Below, one piece after another: positions 8,293-16,642 of a stretch of 29,968 nucleotides of DNA. Each line of letters starts with the position of its first letter. Positions within the stretch are counted from its first letter, which is position 1. Under the pieces are notes generated by a model. That model was not told the DNA's origin and did no database searches. It saw only the letters and a list, made by a program, of their open reading frames with translations. This stretch comes from UBA1822 sp963615055 (lineage in GTDB: Bacteria > Bacillota > Negativicutes > Veillonellales > Dialisteraceae). The translations under genes were made by a program, and so were the position numbers. The stretch spans positions 1-29,968 of the forward strand of contig CAVEFO010000020.1 of the NCBI GenBank assembly GCA_963615055.1, written 5' to 3'.

Positions 8293-8301
8293 TGTTAGAA
8301 T
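8293..8301 (+). promoter_or_regulatory. Extended -10 promoter of the SGNH hydrolase gene
   Basis: TGTTAGAAT on the plus strand, about 33 bp before the proposed TTG start; the -35 region (CTGTTT, 8273-8278) is weak. It lies inside the N-terminal extension that an earlier start codon would imply, which argues against that longer protein. Confidence 0.5.
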
Positions 8302-8333
8302 ACAGGAAATATAGGAAACGGAGGTTTGGAATC

Positions 8334-8930
8334 TTGATTTCACTTTTGCATTGCTGCGGCGACAGCCTCACAGCCGGCTACGGTGCAATGCCGCAAGACG
8401 GCTGGGTGGCGCGCATCTCCCGCACCCTTCCCAATGTCACCTTTATCAATCACGGCGCGTGCGGCGCTTTCTTCATCAACATTCTCGTCTCAGCTGCGGA
8501 AATCGCCGCGCGTCCTCAAAAAGGAGAAGTACTCTTTCTGATGGGCGGCACGAATGATATTCTTTGCGGCCGCCGTCTCGAAGCATTGACACAAATCGCC
8601 GACAAAAATATCCGCGCGCTGTTTTCCCGGCTTCCCATCATTCTTGCCACGCCGCTCTTGGCAACCAAAACATCCGTCGCCTGCGGCTGGCAAGCCGATT
8701 GGGCGTTTGAACAAAACCGGGAGGCACTCCTTACCTACGCCGCATTTTTGCGGAAACTGGCGCAAGAGCTCCGGCTTCCTCTCCTTGATTTTCAAAAAGA
8801 ATTTCCGGCAGACGACGCCTATTACACGGACGGCATCCATCCGAACGCTGACGGCTACGCCCTCATGAGCGAAATCGCCCTCCCCGTTTTCGCATCATGT
8901 TTTAATCCATCGACTGCACAAAATCGATAA
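8334..8930 (+). CDS. SGNH/GDSL-family hydrolase (lysophospholipase/thioesterase-like)
   Basis: A 198-aa serine esterase of the SGNH fold. The four blocks are visible: block I CCGDSLTAGYG (catalytic Ser), block II NHGACG (Gly), block III MGGTNDIL (Asn), and block V DGIHPNADGY (catalytic Asp and His). The substrate cannot be read from sequence; relatives include TesA-like thioesterase/lysophospholipases and acyl or acetyl esterases. There is no signal peptide, so it is probably cytosolic. I chose TTG at 8334 because CGGAGG lies 9-10 nt upstream and the protein then begins just before block I. An ATG at 8280 would place the promoter inside the gene. The 3' end overlaps the convergent phosphomannomutase gene by 29 bp. 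It is the only plus-strand gene between 294 and 25583. Confidence 0.85.
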   Translation: MISLLHCCGDSLTAGYGAMPQDGWVARISRTLPNVTFINHGACGAFFINILVSAAEIAARPQKGEVLFLMGGTNDILCGRRLEALTQIADKNIRALFSRLPIILATPLLATKTSVACGWQADWAFEQNREALLTYAAFLRKLAQELRLPLLDFQKEFPADDAYYTDGIHPNADGYALMSEIALPVFASCFNPSTAQNR

Positions 8931-10269
8931 TTTCCTTTTGCTTCTCCGCCAAAAGTGTCCGGTCTCCCCGCGTTTCCATATTGAAACGAATGAGTGGCTC
9001 CGTATTCGACGGACGCAAATTGAAATGCCAGCTTCCGAATTCCATGCCGAGGCCGTCCAGATGCGAGACGCTCTCGGCTTCTTTTGCATAATGCGCCTCC
9101 AGCGACGACAGCGTCTTTTCGACGTCGTGCGCCGGCAAATTGATTTCTCCGCTGCACGGATACGCCGTCTCCGCCTCTCCAACGAGCGCCGAGAGAGATT
9201 TTCCCGTGCGGCTGATGATTTCCGCCACGATGAGCCACGGAATCATGCCGCTGTCGCAATACGAAAAATCGCGGAAGAAATGGTGCGCACTCATTTCCGC
9301 GCCATACACCGCACCGACGCGCCGCATCGTTTCCTTCATAAACGCGTGACCGCCCTTGGAAATTTGCGCACGCCCGCCGGCCGCCGCCACAATGTCCGTC
9401 GTATTCCACCAGCAGCGTGGATCGTGTACGATAATCTCGCCCGGATGTTTTTGCAGCATATACCCGGCAAGGAGCCCCACCATATAATATCCCTCGACGA
9501 AATGACCTTTCTCGTCGATGAAGAAACAACGGTCGAAATCGCCGTCCCATGCGATCCCCATGTCCGCGTGCGTTTCCTTGACTTTTTCCATCGTTGGAAC
9601 GCGATTTTCTTCCAACATCGGATTCGGCACGCCATGCGGAAATGTCCCGTCCGGCCGCATATGCATTTCCACAAATGTAAACGGCAAATGCTCGGCGAGC
9701 GGCTTGAACGCAATCCCGGCGCAGCCGTTTCCCGGATTGACGACAATTTTGAGCGGCTTCATCGCGGCCGGATCGCAATATGTCAAAATGTGTCGTACAT
9801 AATCATCCGTGATATCTTTTTCGGAAACGCTGCCGCGACGCGCCGCCTCTTGAAATTCACCGGAAAATGCCAGCGTCTCAATGTCTTTCAGCCCCGAATC
9901 TTCTCCAATCGGCACACCGCCCTTGCCGACGAGTTTTATCCCATTGTGATCGGACGGATTGTGGCTCGCCGTCACCATGACGCCGCCGGAAAGACCATAA
10001 TAAAATGTCGCAAAATACATCATTTCCGTGCCGCAAAGACCGATGTCCATGACGTCCGCGCCGCCGTCCATCAACCCCTGTGCGACCGCCGCTGCAATCG
10101 CCTCCGACGAAAGGCGCATATCCCGCCCGAGCGCAACGCGTGTCGGATGATACAAATCCGCATACGCGCGCCCGACACGATACGCCAAATCTTCATTCAC
10201 TTCTTCGGGAATCACCCCGCGAATGTCATACGCTTTGAATCCTTTGTGACTCATGTCGAGCGGCATCAT
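8902..10269 (-). CDS. Phosphomannomutase/phosphoglucomutase
   Basis: A 455-aa alpha-D-phosphohexomutase (ManB/AlgC type). It interconverts hexose-6- and hexose-1-phosphates for sugar-nucleotide and surface polysaccharide synthesis. The phosphoserine loop is TASHNPSDHNGIK (S102), the Mg loop is DGDFDR (242-247), the sugar-binding loop is YGAEMSAHHFF, and the C-terminal phosphate-binding loop is RPSNTEPLIR. This fits the PMM/PGM branch rather than GlmM, but mannose versus glucose preference cannot be read from sequence. The start overlaps the yerC-like stop as ATGA, with AAGGAG upstream, so the regulator and enzyme are cotranslated. Its last 29 bp overlap the convergent GDSL gene; no terminator hairpin is visible between the two stops. 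Confidence 0.92.
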   Translation of the reverse strand: MMPLDMSHKGFKAYDIRGVIPEEVNEDLAYRVGRAYADLYHPTRVALGRDMRLSSEAIAAAVAQGLMDGGADVMDIGLCGTEMMYFATFYYGLSGGVMVTASHNPSDHNGIKLVGKGGVPIGEDSGLKDIETLAFSGEFQEAARRGSVSEKDITDDYVRHILTYCDPAAMKPLKIVVNPGNGCAGIAFKPLAEHLPFTFVEMHMRPDGTFPHGVPNPMLEENRVPTMEKVKETHADMGIAWDGDFDRCFFIDEKGHFVEGYYMVGLLAGYMLQKHPGEIIVHDPRCWWNTTDIVAAAGGRAQISKGGHAFMKETMRRVGAVYGAEMSAHHFFRDFSYCDSGMIPWLIVAEIISRTGKSLSALVGEAETAYPCSGEINLPAHDVEKTLSSLEAHYAKEAESVSHLDGLGMEFGSWHFNLRPSNTEPLIRFNMETRGDRTLLAEKQKEIIDFVQSMD

Positions 10270-10574
10270 TTCTTTTTCTCCTTCCTGTCCAATGCATCCA
10301 ACACATTTGTATACCCGTCCGCGCCATATTGCAGGCAGCGCTTCACGCGGGAAATCGTCGCCGTACTCGCGCCCGTCACATCTTCGATGCGGTCGTACGT
10401 TTCTCCAATGCGCAGCATCCGCGCCACTTCGAGCCGCTGCGACATATCGCGAATTTCACTCACCGTGCAAATGTCTTCAAAAAATTCATAGCACGCCTCC
10501 CGCGACGAAAGCGAAAGAATCGCTTCAAACAATTGATCCGTCAGCGGATTCACCAATTTGGAATTGACGCTCAT
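10266..10574 (-). CDS. yerC: YerC/YecD family TrpR-related transcriptional regulator
   Basis: A 102-aa protein of the YecD/YerC group in the Trp-repressor superfamily. The helix-turn-helix occupies roughly residues 45-82 (RLEVARMLRIGETYDRIED followed by TGASTATISRVKRCL), with an acidic helical N-terminal dimerisation part. The ligand and regulon of this family are unknown, and tryptophan should not be assumed. The start at 10574 is preceded by AAAGGAGG; a longer frame starting at 10610 would begin inside the -10 box and is rejected. It is the first gene of a two-gene unit with phosphomannomutase (ATGA overlap), so that gene may be under its autoregulated promoter. Confidence 0.88.
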   Translation of the reverse strand: MSVNSKLVNPLTDQLFEAILSLSSREACYEFFEDICTVSEIRDMSQRLEVARMLRIGETYDRIEDVTGASTATISRVKRCLQYGADGYTNVLDALDRKEKKK

Positions 10575-10608
10575 CGAAAAGCCTCCTTTTTTTATATCGT
10601 ACAGCTTC

Positions 10609-10617
10609 ATTATATCA
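10609..10617 (-). promoter_or_regulatory. Extended -10 promoter of the yerC-phosphomannomutase unit
   Basis: Minus-strand TGATATAAT, a perfect extended -10, lies 35 bp before the yerC start. No good -35 is present at 16-18 bp. Confidence 0.7.
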
Positions 10618-10661
10618 CGCCATTAAAGAAACAGAACCCCGTCACGATGATTTTCGCACAC

Positions 10662-10698
10662 AAAAAATCCATCCGCCTAAAACGAGATGGATTTTTTT
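10662..10698 (-). terminator. Terminator of the pyrimidine operon (potentially bidirectional)
   Basis: Minus strand: AAAAAATCCATC pairs with GATGGATTTTTT across a 12-nt loop, 8 bp beyond the pyrD stop. The flanking A/T runs make it usable from either strand. It separates pyrD from the yerC promoter. Confidence 0.85.
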
Positions 10699-10705
10699 GA
10701 AAATT

Positions 10706-11614
10706 TTATTCCGTCACCAGCGTGCCGACGATATCGGAAATGTTTTCAATCTGATTCTTTTCGCCCCAATCGGCCAGCTCGCGCGTGATTCGCGGCAGGG
10801 CATCGGGACTTGCCAGCGTCGCCGTGCCGGCTTGGACGACGGACGCGCCCGCGATCAAAAATTCTGCCGCGTCTTCGCCCGTCATAATGCCGCCCAACCC
10901 ACAGACGGGAATGTTGACGGCGCGCGCGACTTGCCAGACCATGCGGAGCGCGACCGGTTTCACGCAAGGACCGGAGAGCCCGCCCGTGATGTTTCCTAAA
11001 ACAGGACGGCGCGTCTTCAGATCAATTGCCATGCCCATCAGCGTGTTAATAAGCGACACGGCATCCGCGCCCGCTTCTTCGACGGCTTTGGCAATCGCGA
11101 CGATGTCCGTCACATTCGGCGAGAGTTTCACCATGACGGGCAAATTCGTGTGCGCCTTCACGGTGCGCGTGACTTCGGCCGCCGTCTCCGGATGCGTTCC
11201 GAAAGCCATGCTCCCGCTTTTGACGTTCGGACAGGAAATATTGATCTCAAGCGCCGCGATGCGAGAATCTGTGAGCGCTTCGGCGACTTCGCCATACTCT
11301 TCGGCCGTCTTGCCGACGACATTGGCGATGAGCGGCACATCGTAAGCGGAAAGTTTCGGCAAAATGTCTTTCTTGAAAGCAGAAACACCCGGATTTTCCA
11401 GCCCGATACAATTCAAAATACCTGACGGTGTCTCCGCAATCCGAACACCGGCGTTTCCTTGCCACGGCGTACTTGAAAGACCTTTGAGCACGATGGCGCC
11501 GAGCGAAGACAAATCGACCGTGTCGGCATACTCCAGCCCGAAGCCGAACGTGCCGGACGCTGCCATGATGGGATTTTTCATGGGAATGCCCAAGAATTTC
11601 GTTTCCAAATTCAT
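10706..11614 (-). CDS. pyrD: Dihydroorotate dehydrogenase (NAD+), catalytic subunit, class 1B
   Basis: A 302-aa FMN TIM-barrel subunit (PyrDB) that oxidises dihydroorotate to orotate, passing electrons through PyrK to NAD+. Catalytic C128 is in INISCPNVKSG, the class 1 cysteine, in contrast to the serine of class 2. FMN-binding segments are MAASGTFGFG near the N-terminus, the IVLKG lysine, and the C-terminal GLGGIMTGEDAAEFLIAGA. The class 1B assignment is supported by the adjacent pyrK. The ATG overlaps the pyrK stop (ATGA). It is the last gene of the operon and is followed by a terminator, so pyrE and pyrF must be elsewhere. Confidence 0.96.
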   Translation of the reverse strand: MNLETKFLGIPMKNPIMAASGTFGFGLEYADTVDLSSLGAIVLKGLSSTPWQGNAGVRIAETPSGILNCIGLENPGVSAFKKDILPKLSAYDVPLIANVVGKTAEEYGEVAEALTDSRIAALEINISCPNVKSGSMAFGTHPETAAEVTRTVKAHTNLPVMVKLSPNVTDIVAIAKAVEEAGADAVSLINTLMGMAIDLKTRRPVLGNITGGLSGPCVKPVALRMVWQVARAVNIPVCGLGGIMTGEDAAEFLIAGASVVQAGTATLASPDALPRITRELADWGEKNQIENISDIVGTLVTE

Positions 11615-12378
11615 AGACGCACCTCCCGGCTGTCAAAAACGGGCCCGTCCTTGCACACTTTCACATGACCGCTGCCATCTGCTTTGTCCGCGACGCACGC
11701 CAGACATCCGCCCGTGCCGCAGCCCATGCGCCGCTCAAGCGAGACTTCACAGGGAATATTGGCAGCTTCCGCCAGCTGCGCGACCTTTCGCATCATGATG
11801 ACCGGCCCGCACGTGATGACTTTTTTGACATCACCCGCCTCCAATACTTTCGGCAGCGCGTCCGTCGTGAAACCTTTTTGTCCGAAAGATCCGTCATCCG
11901 TCATGACAATCAATTCGCGAAGTTTATCGGGAAACGCATCTTTCCAGAAAACTTCTTTCTCGTCGCGCCCGCCAATCACGACCGTCATCTGTTTCTCCGG
12001 CGCTTTTTGCGCGGCAAAGAGCATCGGTGCAATCCCGACGCCGCCGCCGACCGCAATCGTATGCCCGTCCGTTTCCGAAAACGCACGCCCGAGTGGCCCC
12101 GCACAATCCAGCACATCCCCTGTGCGGCAAGTCGAGAGCCATTCCGTCCCGACGCCGACGACGCGATAATATATCGTCAAAAGCCCACGCCCGGAATCCG
12201 TTCCCGCAATGGAAATCGGACGACGCAAGAGATGCGAGGCGTCTCCGATTTTGATGTGAATGAATTGCCCCGGCGCGGCTGCTTTCGCGATCCGCGGCAG
12301 TTCCATCTGCATCCGCCAGACAGCCGGCCCCACCAAATCGTGACGGCGCAGGATGCCTTTTTCGATGAATGTTTCCAT
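11611..12378 (-). CDS. pyrK: Dihydroorotate dehydrogenase electron-transfer subunit
   Basis: A 255-aa FAD and [2Fe-2S] protein that pairs with PyrD in a heterotetramer. The FAD-binding RRPISI motif is at 52-57, the NAD-binding GGGVGIAPM at 111-119, and the cluster cysteines are C220, C225, C228 and C242 in the C-x4-C-x2-C-x13-C arrangement. The gene starts 2 bp after the carB stop, and its own stop overlaps the pyrD start, consistent with equal production of the two subunits. Confidence 0.96.
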   Translation of the reverse strand: METFIEKGILRRHDLVGPAVWRMQMELPRIAKAAAPGQFIHIKIGDASHLLRRPISIAGTDSGRGLLTIYYRVVGVGTEWLSTCRTGDVLDCAGPLGRAFSETDGHTIAVGGGVGIAPMLFAAQKAPEKQMTVVIGGRDEKEVFWKDAFPDKLRELIVMTDDGSFGQKGFTTDALPKVLEAGDVKKVITCGPVIMMRKVAQLAEAANIPCEVSLERRMGCGTGGCLACVADKADGSGHVKVCKDGPVFDSREVRL

Positions 12379-12380
12379 TC

Positions 12381-15300
12381 TTACTGTTCCTTCACATAAT
12401 CCTGAATGGCTTCAACATGCGTGATGCCCGCGCTCCCCGCCATGACGTTTAAGACTTCGCGCGCCGTGTCGAGCGACGTCAGGCACGGAATGGCCAGCTC
12501 GACCGCAATGCGGCGCAGATCATAGCCCTGCTGCTCGATTTCCGTCCCGTAGGAAATGGTATTCACGACAGCATCGACCTTGCCGGATTTCAAATAATTT
12601 TCGCAGTTCTCGCCCTTTTCATTCATCTTCTTGATGATTTCGACGGGACTGCCTTTCGTCTGGAAATAGCTGCCCGTGCCGGACGTGCAAATAATGTGGT
12701 AGCCGGCTTTCACGAATCCCGCCGCGACTTCGGATGCTTCTTCTTTATCGCGGTCGCTCACCGTGATCAAAATATTTCCTTTGGACGGAATCGCCAGATT
12801 AGACGCGAGCACAGCTTTGTAAAGCGCTTCTTGGTACGTGTGTCCGATACCCATGACTTCGCCCGTCGATTTCATTTCCGGCCCGAGCTTAATTTCCACG
12901 AGACCGAGCTTCGAGAAGGAGAAAACGGGCGCTTTGATGGCAACGTACGGTTTCGGCGGCATGAGACCGAGCGGAATGCCGAGCGTCTCCAGCGGTTCGC
13001 CGAGTGCAATACGTGTCGCGTATTCCACCATATTGATGCCCGTGATTTTGCTCATAAAAGGCACGGTGCGGGACGCGCGCGGATTCACTTCGATGACGTA
13101 CACTTTGCCCGCGACGACAATGAATTGGATGTTGACGAGCCCTTTTACTTTCATCGCGACGGCAATATCCGTCGTATATTTCACGAGCGTGTCGATAATT
13201 TCCTGTGACAAATTCTGCGGCGGATACACGGCAAAGGAATCGCCGGAATGGACGCCCGCGCGCTCAATTTGCTCCATGATGCCCGGAATACAGACGTGAA
13301 TCCCGTCCGAAATGGCGTCGACTTCCACTTCGCGCCCGACCATGTACTGATCGATGAGCACAGGATGTTCATGCGAGGCGACGACAGCTTCGCGCAGATA
13401 TTGCCGCAATTCTTTTTCTTCGTACACAATCTGCATCGCGCGGCCGCCCAAGACGTAGCTCGGACGGACAATCAGCGGATAATCGAGCTCCTTCGTCTTT
13501 TCCATGGCTTCTTCCACGGACTCGACGAGGCAACCCTTCGGCCGCGGAATGCCCAACTGTCCCATGAGCGTGTCGAAACGTTCGCGGTCTTCCGCCAAAT
13601 CAATCCCTTCATTCGACGTGCCGATAATGCGAATACCGCGTTTGGCCATCGGCGTCGCCAGATTGATCGCCGTCTGCCCGCCGAATTGACAGATGACGCC
13701 CTCCGGTTTCTCCTTTTCGATGATTTCCATCACGTCTTCTTCCGTCAGCGGCTCGAAATACAGCGAGTCGGACGTATCGAAGTCCGTGGAAACAGTTTCC
13801 GGATTGTTGTTAATGACGATGGATTTCTTGCCGGCTTTGCGCAGCGCCCATGATGCGTGGACGGAACAGTAATCGAATTCAATCCCCTGCCCGATGCGAA
13901 TCGGACCGCTGCCGAAGACGACGACGCTCCCCTCACCCTGCGGACGCACTTCGTCCTCTTGGCTGTACGTCGAATAGTAATATGGCGTCTTCGCTTCAAA
14001 TTCCGCCGCGCACGTATCAACCATTTTGTAATCGGGATGAATCCCCAATTTCTTTTTGAGGCGCGTGACTTCCTTCACATCTTCCGTCAGGAAATGCGCA
14101 ATGGCCGCATCCGGCATCTGGATACTCTTCGCCGCGCGCAGCGTTTCCTCCGTGAGCCCTTCCTTACGGAGGCGTTCCTCAACCTGAATGATATTTTTGA
14201 TTTTGTGGAGGAAAAACAGATCGATTTTCGTGATGCGATGAATTTCCTCCGGATCGATACCGCGCCACAGCGCTTCGGCGACAACAAAAAGGCGCTCGTC
14301 GTCAATGCGGTGTAAGAGGCAGCGGATGTCATAGAGTGATTGGTTATCCAGCTTGGAGAGATGGATATAGCCCTCGCCCGTTTCCAAGCAGCGGAACGCT
14401 TTGATGAGCGCGCCTTCAAACGTGCGGTCAATGGCCATGACTTCACCCGTCGCCTTCATCTGCGTCCCAATCTGCCGGTCGGCCAGCGTGAATTTTTCAA
14501 ACGGCCAGCGCGGCACTTTCAGCACGACATAATCGATGGACGGCTCGAAGCATGCCTTCGTGTTTTTCGTGATGTCATTCGTAATCTCATCCAGCCGGAA
14601 ACCGAGCGCAATTTTCGCCGCCACTTTCGCAATCGGATAGCCCGTCGCTTTCGAGGCGAGCGCCGAAGAACGGCTGACGCGCGGATTCACTTCGATGACG
14701 TAATATTGGTTCGTGCGGGCATCCAGCGCGTACTGCACATTGCAGCCGCCTTCGATCCGCAAATAACGAATGATCCGAATGGACGCCGTGCGGAGCATTT
14801 GAAACTGTTCGTCCGTCAGCGTCTGCGTCGGCGCGACGACAATGGAATCCCCGGTATGGACGCCGACGGGATCGATATTTTCCATGGAGCAGACGATGAT
14901 ACAGTTGTCCGCCCCGTCGCGCATGACTTCAAATTCGATTTCCTTCCAGCCGGCCACGCTTCTTTCAACCAGAATTTGAGAAATCGGGGAGAGCTTCAGC
15001 CCGCGCGTCGCGATTTCTTCCATTTCATAGCGGTCGTGCGCAATGCCGCCGCCCGTGCCGCCGAGCGTGTAGGCCGGACGAATGATGACCGGGTAACCGA
15101 TGCGATTCGCAAATTCCACGGCCGGTTCCAATTCTTCAAAAATGTCCGATTCCGGGACCGGCTGCGAAATTTCTTTCATCGCTTCCTTGAAAAGTTCGCG
15201 GTCTTCCGCGTGCTTGATGGCGTGGAGCGACGAGCCCAAAAGTTTTACGCCGTATTCTTCCAAGACGCCGGCATCGGAGAGCGCGACGGCCATATTGAGG

Positions 15301-15581
15301 CCGACCTGCCCGCCCAGCGTCGCCAAAAGCGCATCGGGCCGTTCCTTTTTGATGACTTCCGTCACAAATTCCGGCGTGATCGGCTCGATGTACACACGGT
15401 CGGCGATATCCGCATCCGTCATGATTGTGGACGGATTGCTGTTCACTAGGACGACTTCGATCCCCTCTTCACGAAGGGAGCGGCAGGCCTGTGTGCCGGC
15501 ATAGTCAAATTCCGCCGCCTGCCCGATGATGATGGGGCCGCTGCCGATGACGAGGACTTTTTTTACATCCGGATTTCTCAT
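12381..15581 (-). CDS. carB: Carbamoyl-phosphate synthase large subunit
   Basis: A 1066-aa synthetase subunit with two homologous ATP-grasp halves. The first begins VLVIGSGPIIIGQAAEFDYAG and the second, at about residue 555, VVVFGSGPIRIGQGIEFDY. Both carry the ENIDP/EVNPR-type metal-binding segments (for example YVIEVNPRVSRSSA and YVIEVNPRASRTVP). The C-terminal MGS-like domain, with DAVVNTISYGTE, is the usual allosteric site for UMP/PRPP-type effectors. The length matches the family (about 1060-1075 aa). It makes carbamoyl phosphate for pyrimidines, and for arginine if that pathway is present. The start overlaps the carA stop as ATGA. Confidence 0.97.
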   Translation of the reverse strand: MRNPDVKKVLVIGSGPIIIGQAAEFDYAGTQACRSLREEGIEVVLVNSNPSTIMTDADIADRVYIEPITPEFVTEVIKKERPDALLATLGGQVGLNMAVALSDAGVLEEYGVKLLGSSLHAIKHAEDRELFKEAMKEISQPVPESDIFEELEPAVEFANRIGYPVIIRPAYTLGGTGGGIAHDRYEMEEIATRGLKLSPISQILVERSVAGWKEIEFEVMRDGADNCIIVCSMENIDPVGVHTGDSIVVAPTQTLTDEQFQMLRTASIRIIRYLRIEGGCNVQYALDARTNQYYVIEVNPRVSRSSALASKATGYPIAKVAAKIALGFRLDEITNDITKNTKACFEPSIDYVVLKVPRWPFEKFTLADRQIGTQMKATGEVMAIDRTFEGALIKAFRCLETGEGYIHLSKLDNQSLYDIRCLLHRIDDERLFVVAEALWRGIDPEEIHRITKIDLFFLHKIKNIIQVEERLRKEGLTEETLRAAKSIQMPDAAIAHFLTEDVKEVTRLKKKLGIHPDYKMVDTCAAEFEAKTPYYYSTYSQEDEVRPQGEGSVVVFGSGPIRIGQGIEFDYCSVHASWALRKAGKKSIVINNNPETVSTDFDTSDSLYFEPLTEEDVMEIIEKEKPEGVICQFGGQTAINLATPMAKRGIRIIGTSNEGIDLAEDRERFDTLMGQLGIPRPKGCLVESVEEAMEKTKELDYPLIVRPSYVLGGRAMQIVYEEKELRQYLREAVVASHEHPVLIDQYMVGREVEVDAISDGIHVCIPGIMEQIERAGVHSGDSFAVYPPQNLSQEIIDTLVKYTTDIAVAMKVKGLVNIQFIVVAGKVYVIEVNPRASRTVPFMSKITGINMVEYATRIALGEPLETLGIPLGLMPPKPYVAIKAPVFSFSKLGLVEIKLGPEMKSTGEVMGIGHTYQEALYKAVLASNLAIPSKGNILITVSDRDKEEASEVAAGFVKAGYHIICTSGTGSYFQTKGSPVEIIKKMNEKGENCENYLKSGKVDAVVNTISYGTEIEQQGYDLRRIAVELAIPCLTSLDTAREVLNVMAGSAGITHVEAIQDYVKEQ

Positions 15582-16642
15582 TTCGCAAATTCCTCCATGG
15601 CCTGTCTGAATTCCGTGAACAAATAGAAATTATCCGTAGGGCCGGGCGCCGCTTCCGGGTGGTATTGCACCGCGCGAATCGGCAGCGTCTTGTGACGGAA
15701 CCCTTCAATCGTCCCGTCATTCACGCTGCGATGTGTGACTTCCATGCATTCCGGCAGATTGTCGTCGGAAACGGCGTACCCGTGATTCTGACTCGTGATG
15801 TACACACGTCCCGTCGACAAATCTTTCACGGGATGATTTGCGCCGCGATGGCCGAAGGGCAGCTTGAATGTCGTCGCGCCCAGCGCCAAGGACAAGACTT
15901 GCAATCCCATGCAAATGCCGAAAATCGGCCGTTTCCCAATGAGCTCTTTCACCGTCTCGACGACGTAGCCCAAATCTTTCGGATCACCGGGGCCGGGCGA
16001 GAGGAAAATGCCGTCCGGATTGTCCGCCAGAAGCGTCTCCGCCGAGGTGTGCGACGGAAAGACGTGCACCGTGCAATCATTTTTCGCCAGGCTCACCAAA
16101 ATATTTTTCTTTAGGCCGCAATCCAAGAGCGACACTTTGTATTTCCCGTTTCCGTACGTATACGGCGCCTCCGTCGTGACGCGCTCCACTTGATCGTGAT
16201 GAAGTGGTGCGGCCAGAAGCGTGCGAATCTCGTCCTCGCTTTTTTCAGCGGACACAATCACGCCCTTCATGACGCCTTGACTCCGGAGCGTCCGCGTGAC
16301 GGCGCGCGTATCGACATGATAGAGACAGGGCACGTGATAGCGCTCGATGAAATCGGAAATCGGCTCCTTGCATTCCCAGTTGCTCGGTTGGAAACAGAGC
16401 TGATCGACGACGTAGCCCGCGGCCGCCGGTTTCCTGTTTTGCATGAAATCGTCATTCGCGCCGTAGTTTCCGATCAGCGGATACGTCAGCGTCAGAATTT
16501 GCCCCTCGTAGGAAGGATCCGTGAAACATTCCTGGTAGCCCGTCATGCCGGTATTAAAAACGACTTCGCCGAGACCCTCCGCCTCGCCCAGAAGCTCCCC
16601 TTCAAAGCGGGCTCCGTTTTCCAAAATCAAATATCCCTTCAT
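15578..16642 (-). CDS. carA: Carbamoyl-phosphate synthase small (glutaminase) subunit
   Basis: A 354-aa glutamine amidotransferase subunit. The N-terminal CarA-specific domain (MKGYLILENG, FNTGMTGYQE) is followed by a class I GATase domain with nucleophile C244 in FGICMGLQ and the H328/E330 pair in YHPEAAPGPTD. It delivers ammonia to CarB through the shared tunnel. I chose the ATG at 16642, which overlaps the pyrC stop as ATGA like most junctions in this operon and begins with the typical MKGYL. A GTG two codons upstream is possible. Confidence 0.96.
   Translation of the reverse strand: MKGYLILENGARFEGELLGEAEGLGEVVFNTGMTGYQECFTDPSYEGQILTLTYPLIGNYGANDDFMQNRKPAAAGYVVDQLCFQPSNWECKEPISDFIERYHVPCLYHVDTRAVTRTLRSQGVMKGVIVSAEKSEDEIRTLLAAPLHHDQVERVTTEAPYTYGNGKYKVSLLDCGLKKNILVSLAKNDCTVHVFPSHTSAETLLADNPDGIFLSPGPGDPKDLGYVVETVKELIGKRPIFGICMGLQVLSLALGATTFKLPFGHRGANHPVKDLSTGRVYITSQNHGYAVSDDNLPECMEVTHRSVNDGTIEGFRHKTLPIRAVQYHPEAAPGPTDNFYLFTEFRQAMEEFAK

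Noticed and set aside
8280..8333. N-terminal extension of the SGNH hydrolase from the ATG at 8280
   Set aside because: It contains the extended -10 element and the ribosome-binding site, and adds basic residues not seen before block I in this family.
8938..10491. 517-codon plus-strand frame opposite phosphomannomutase and yerC
   Set aside because: It is an antisense shadow: the minus-strand proteins carry intact catalytic motifs, and this frame has no recognisable features.
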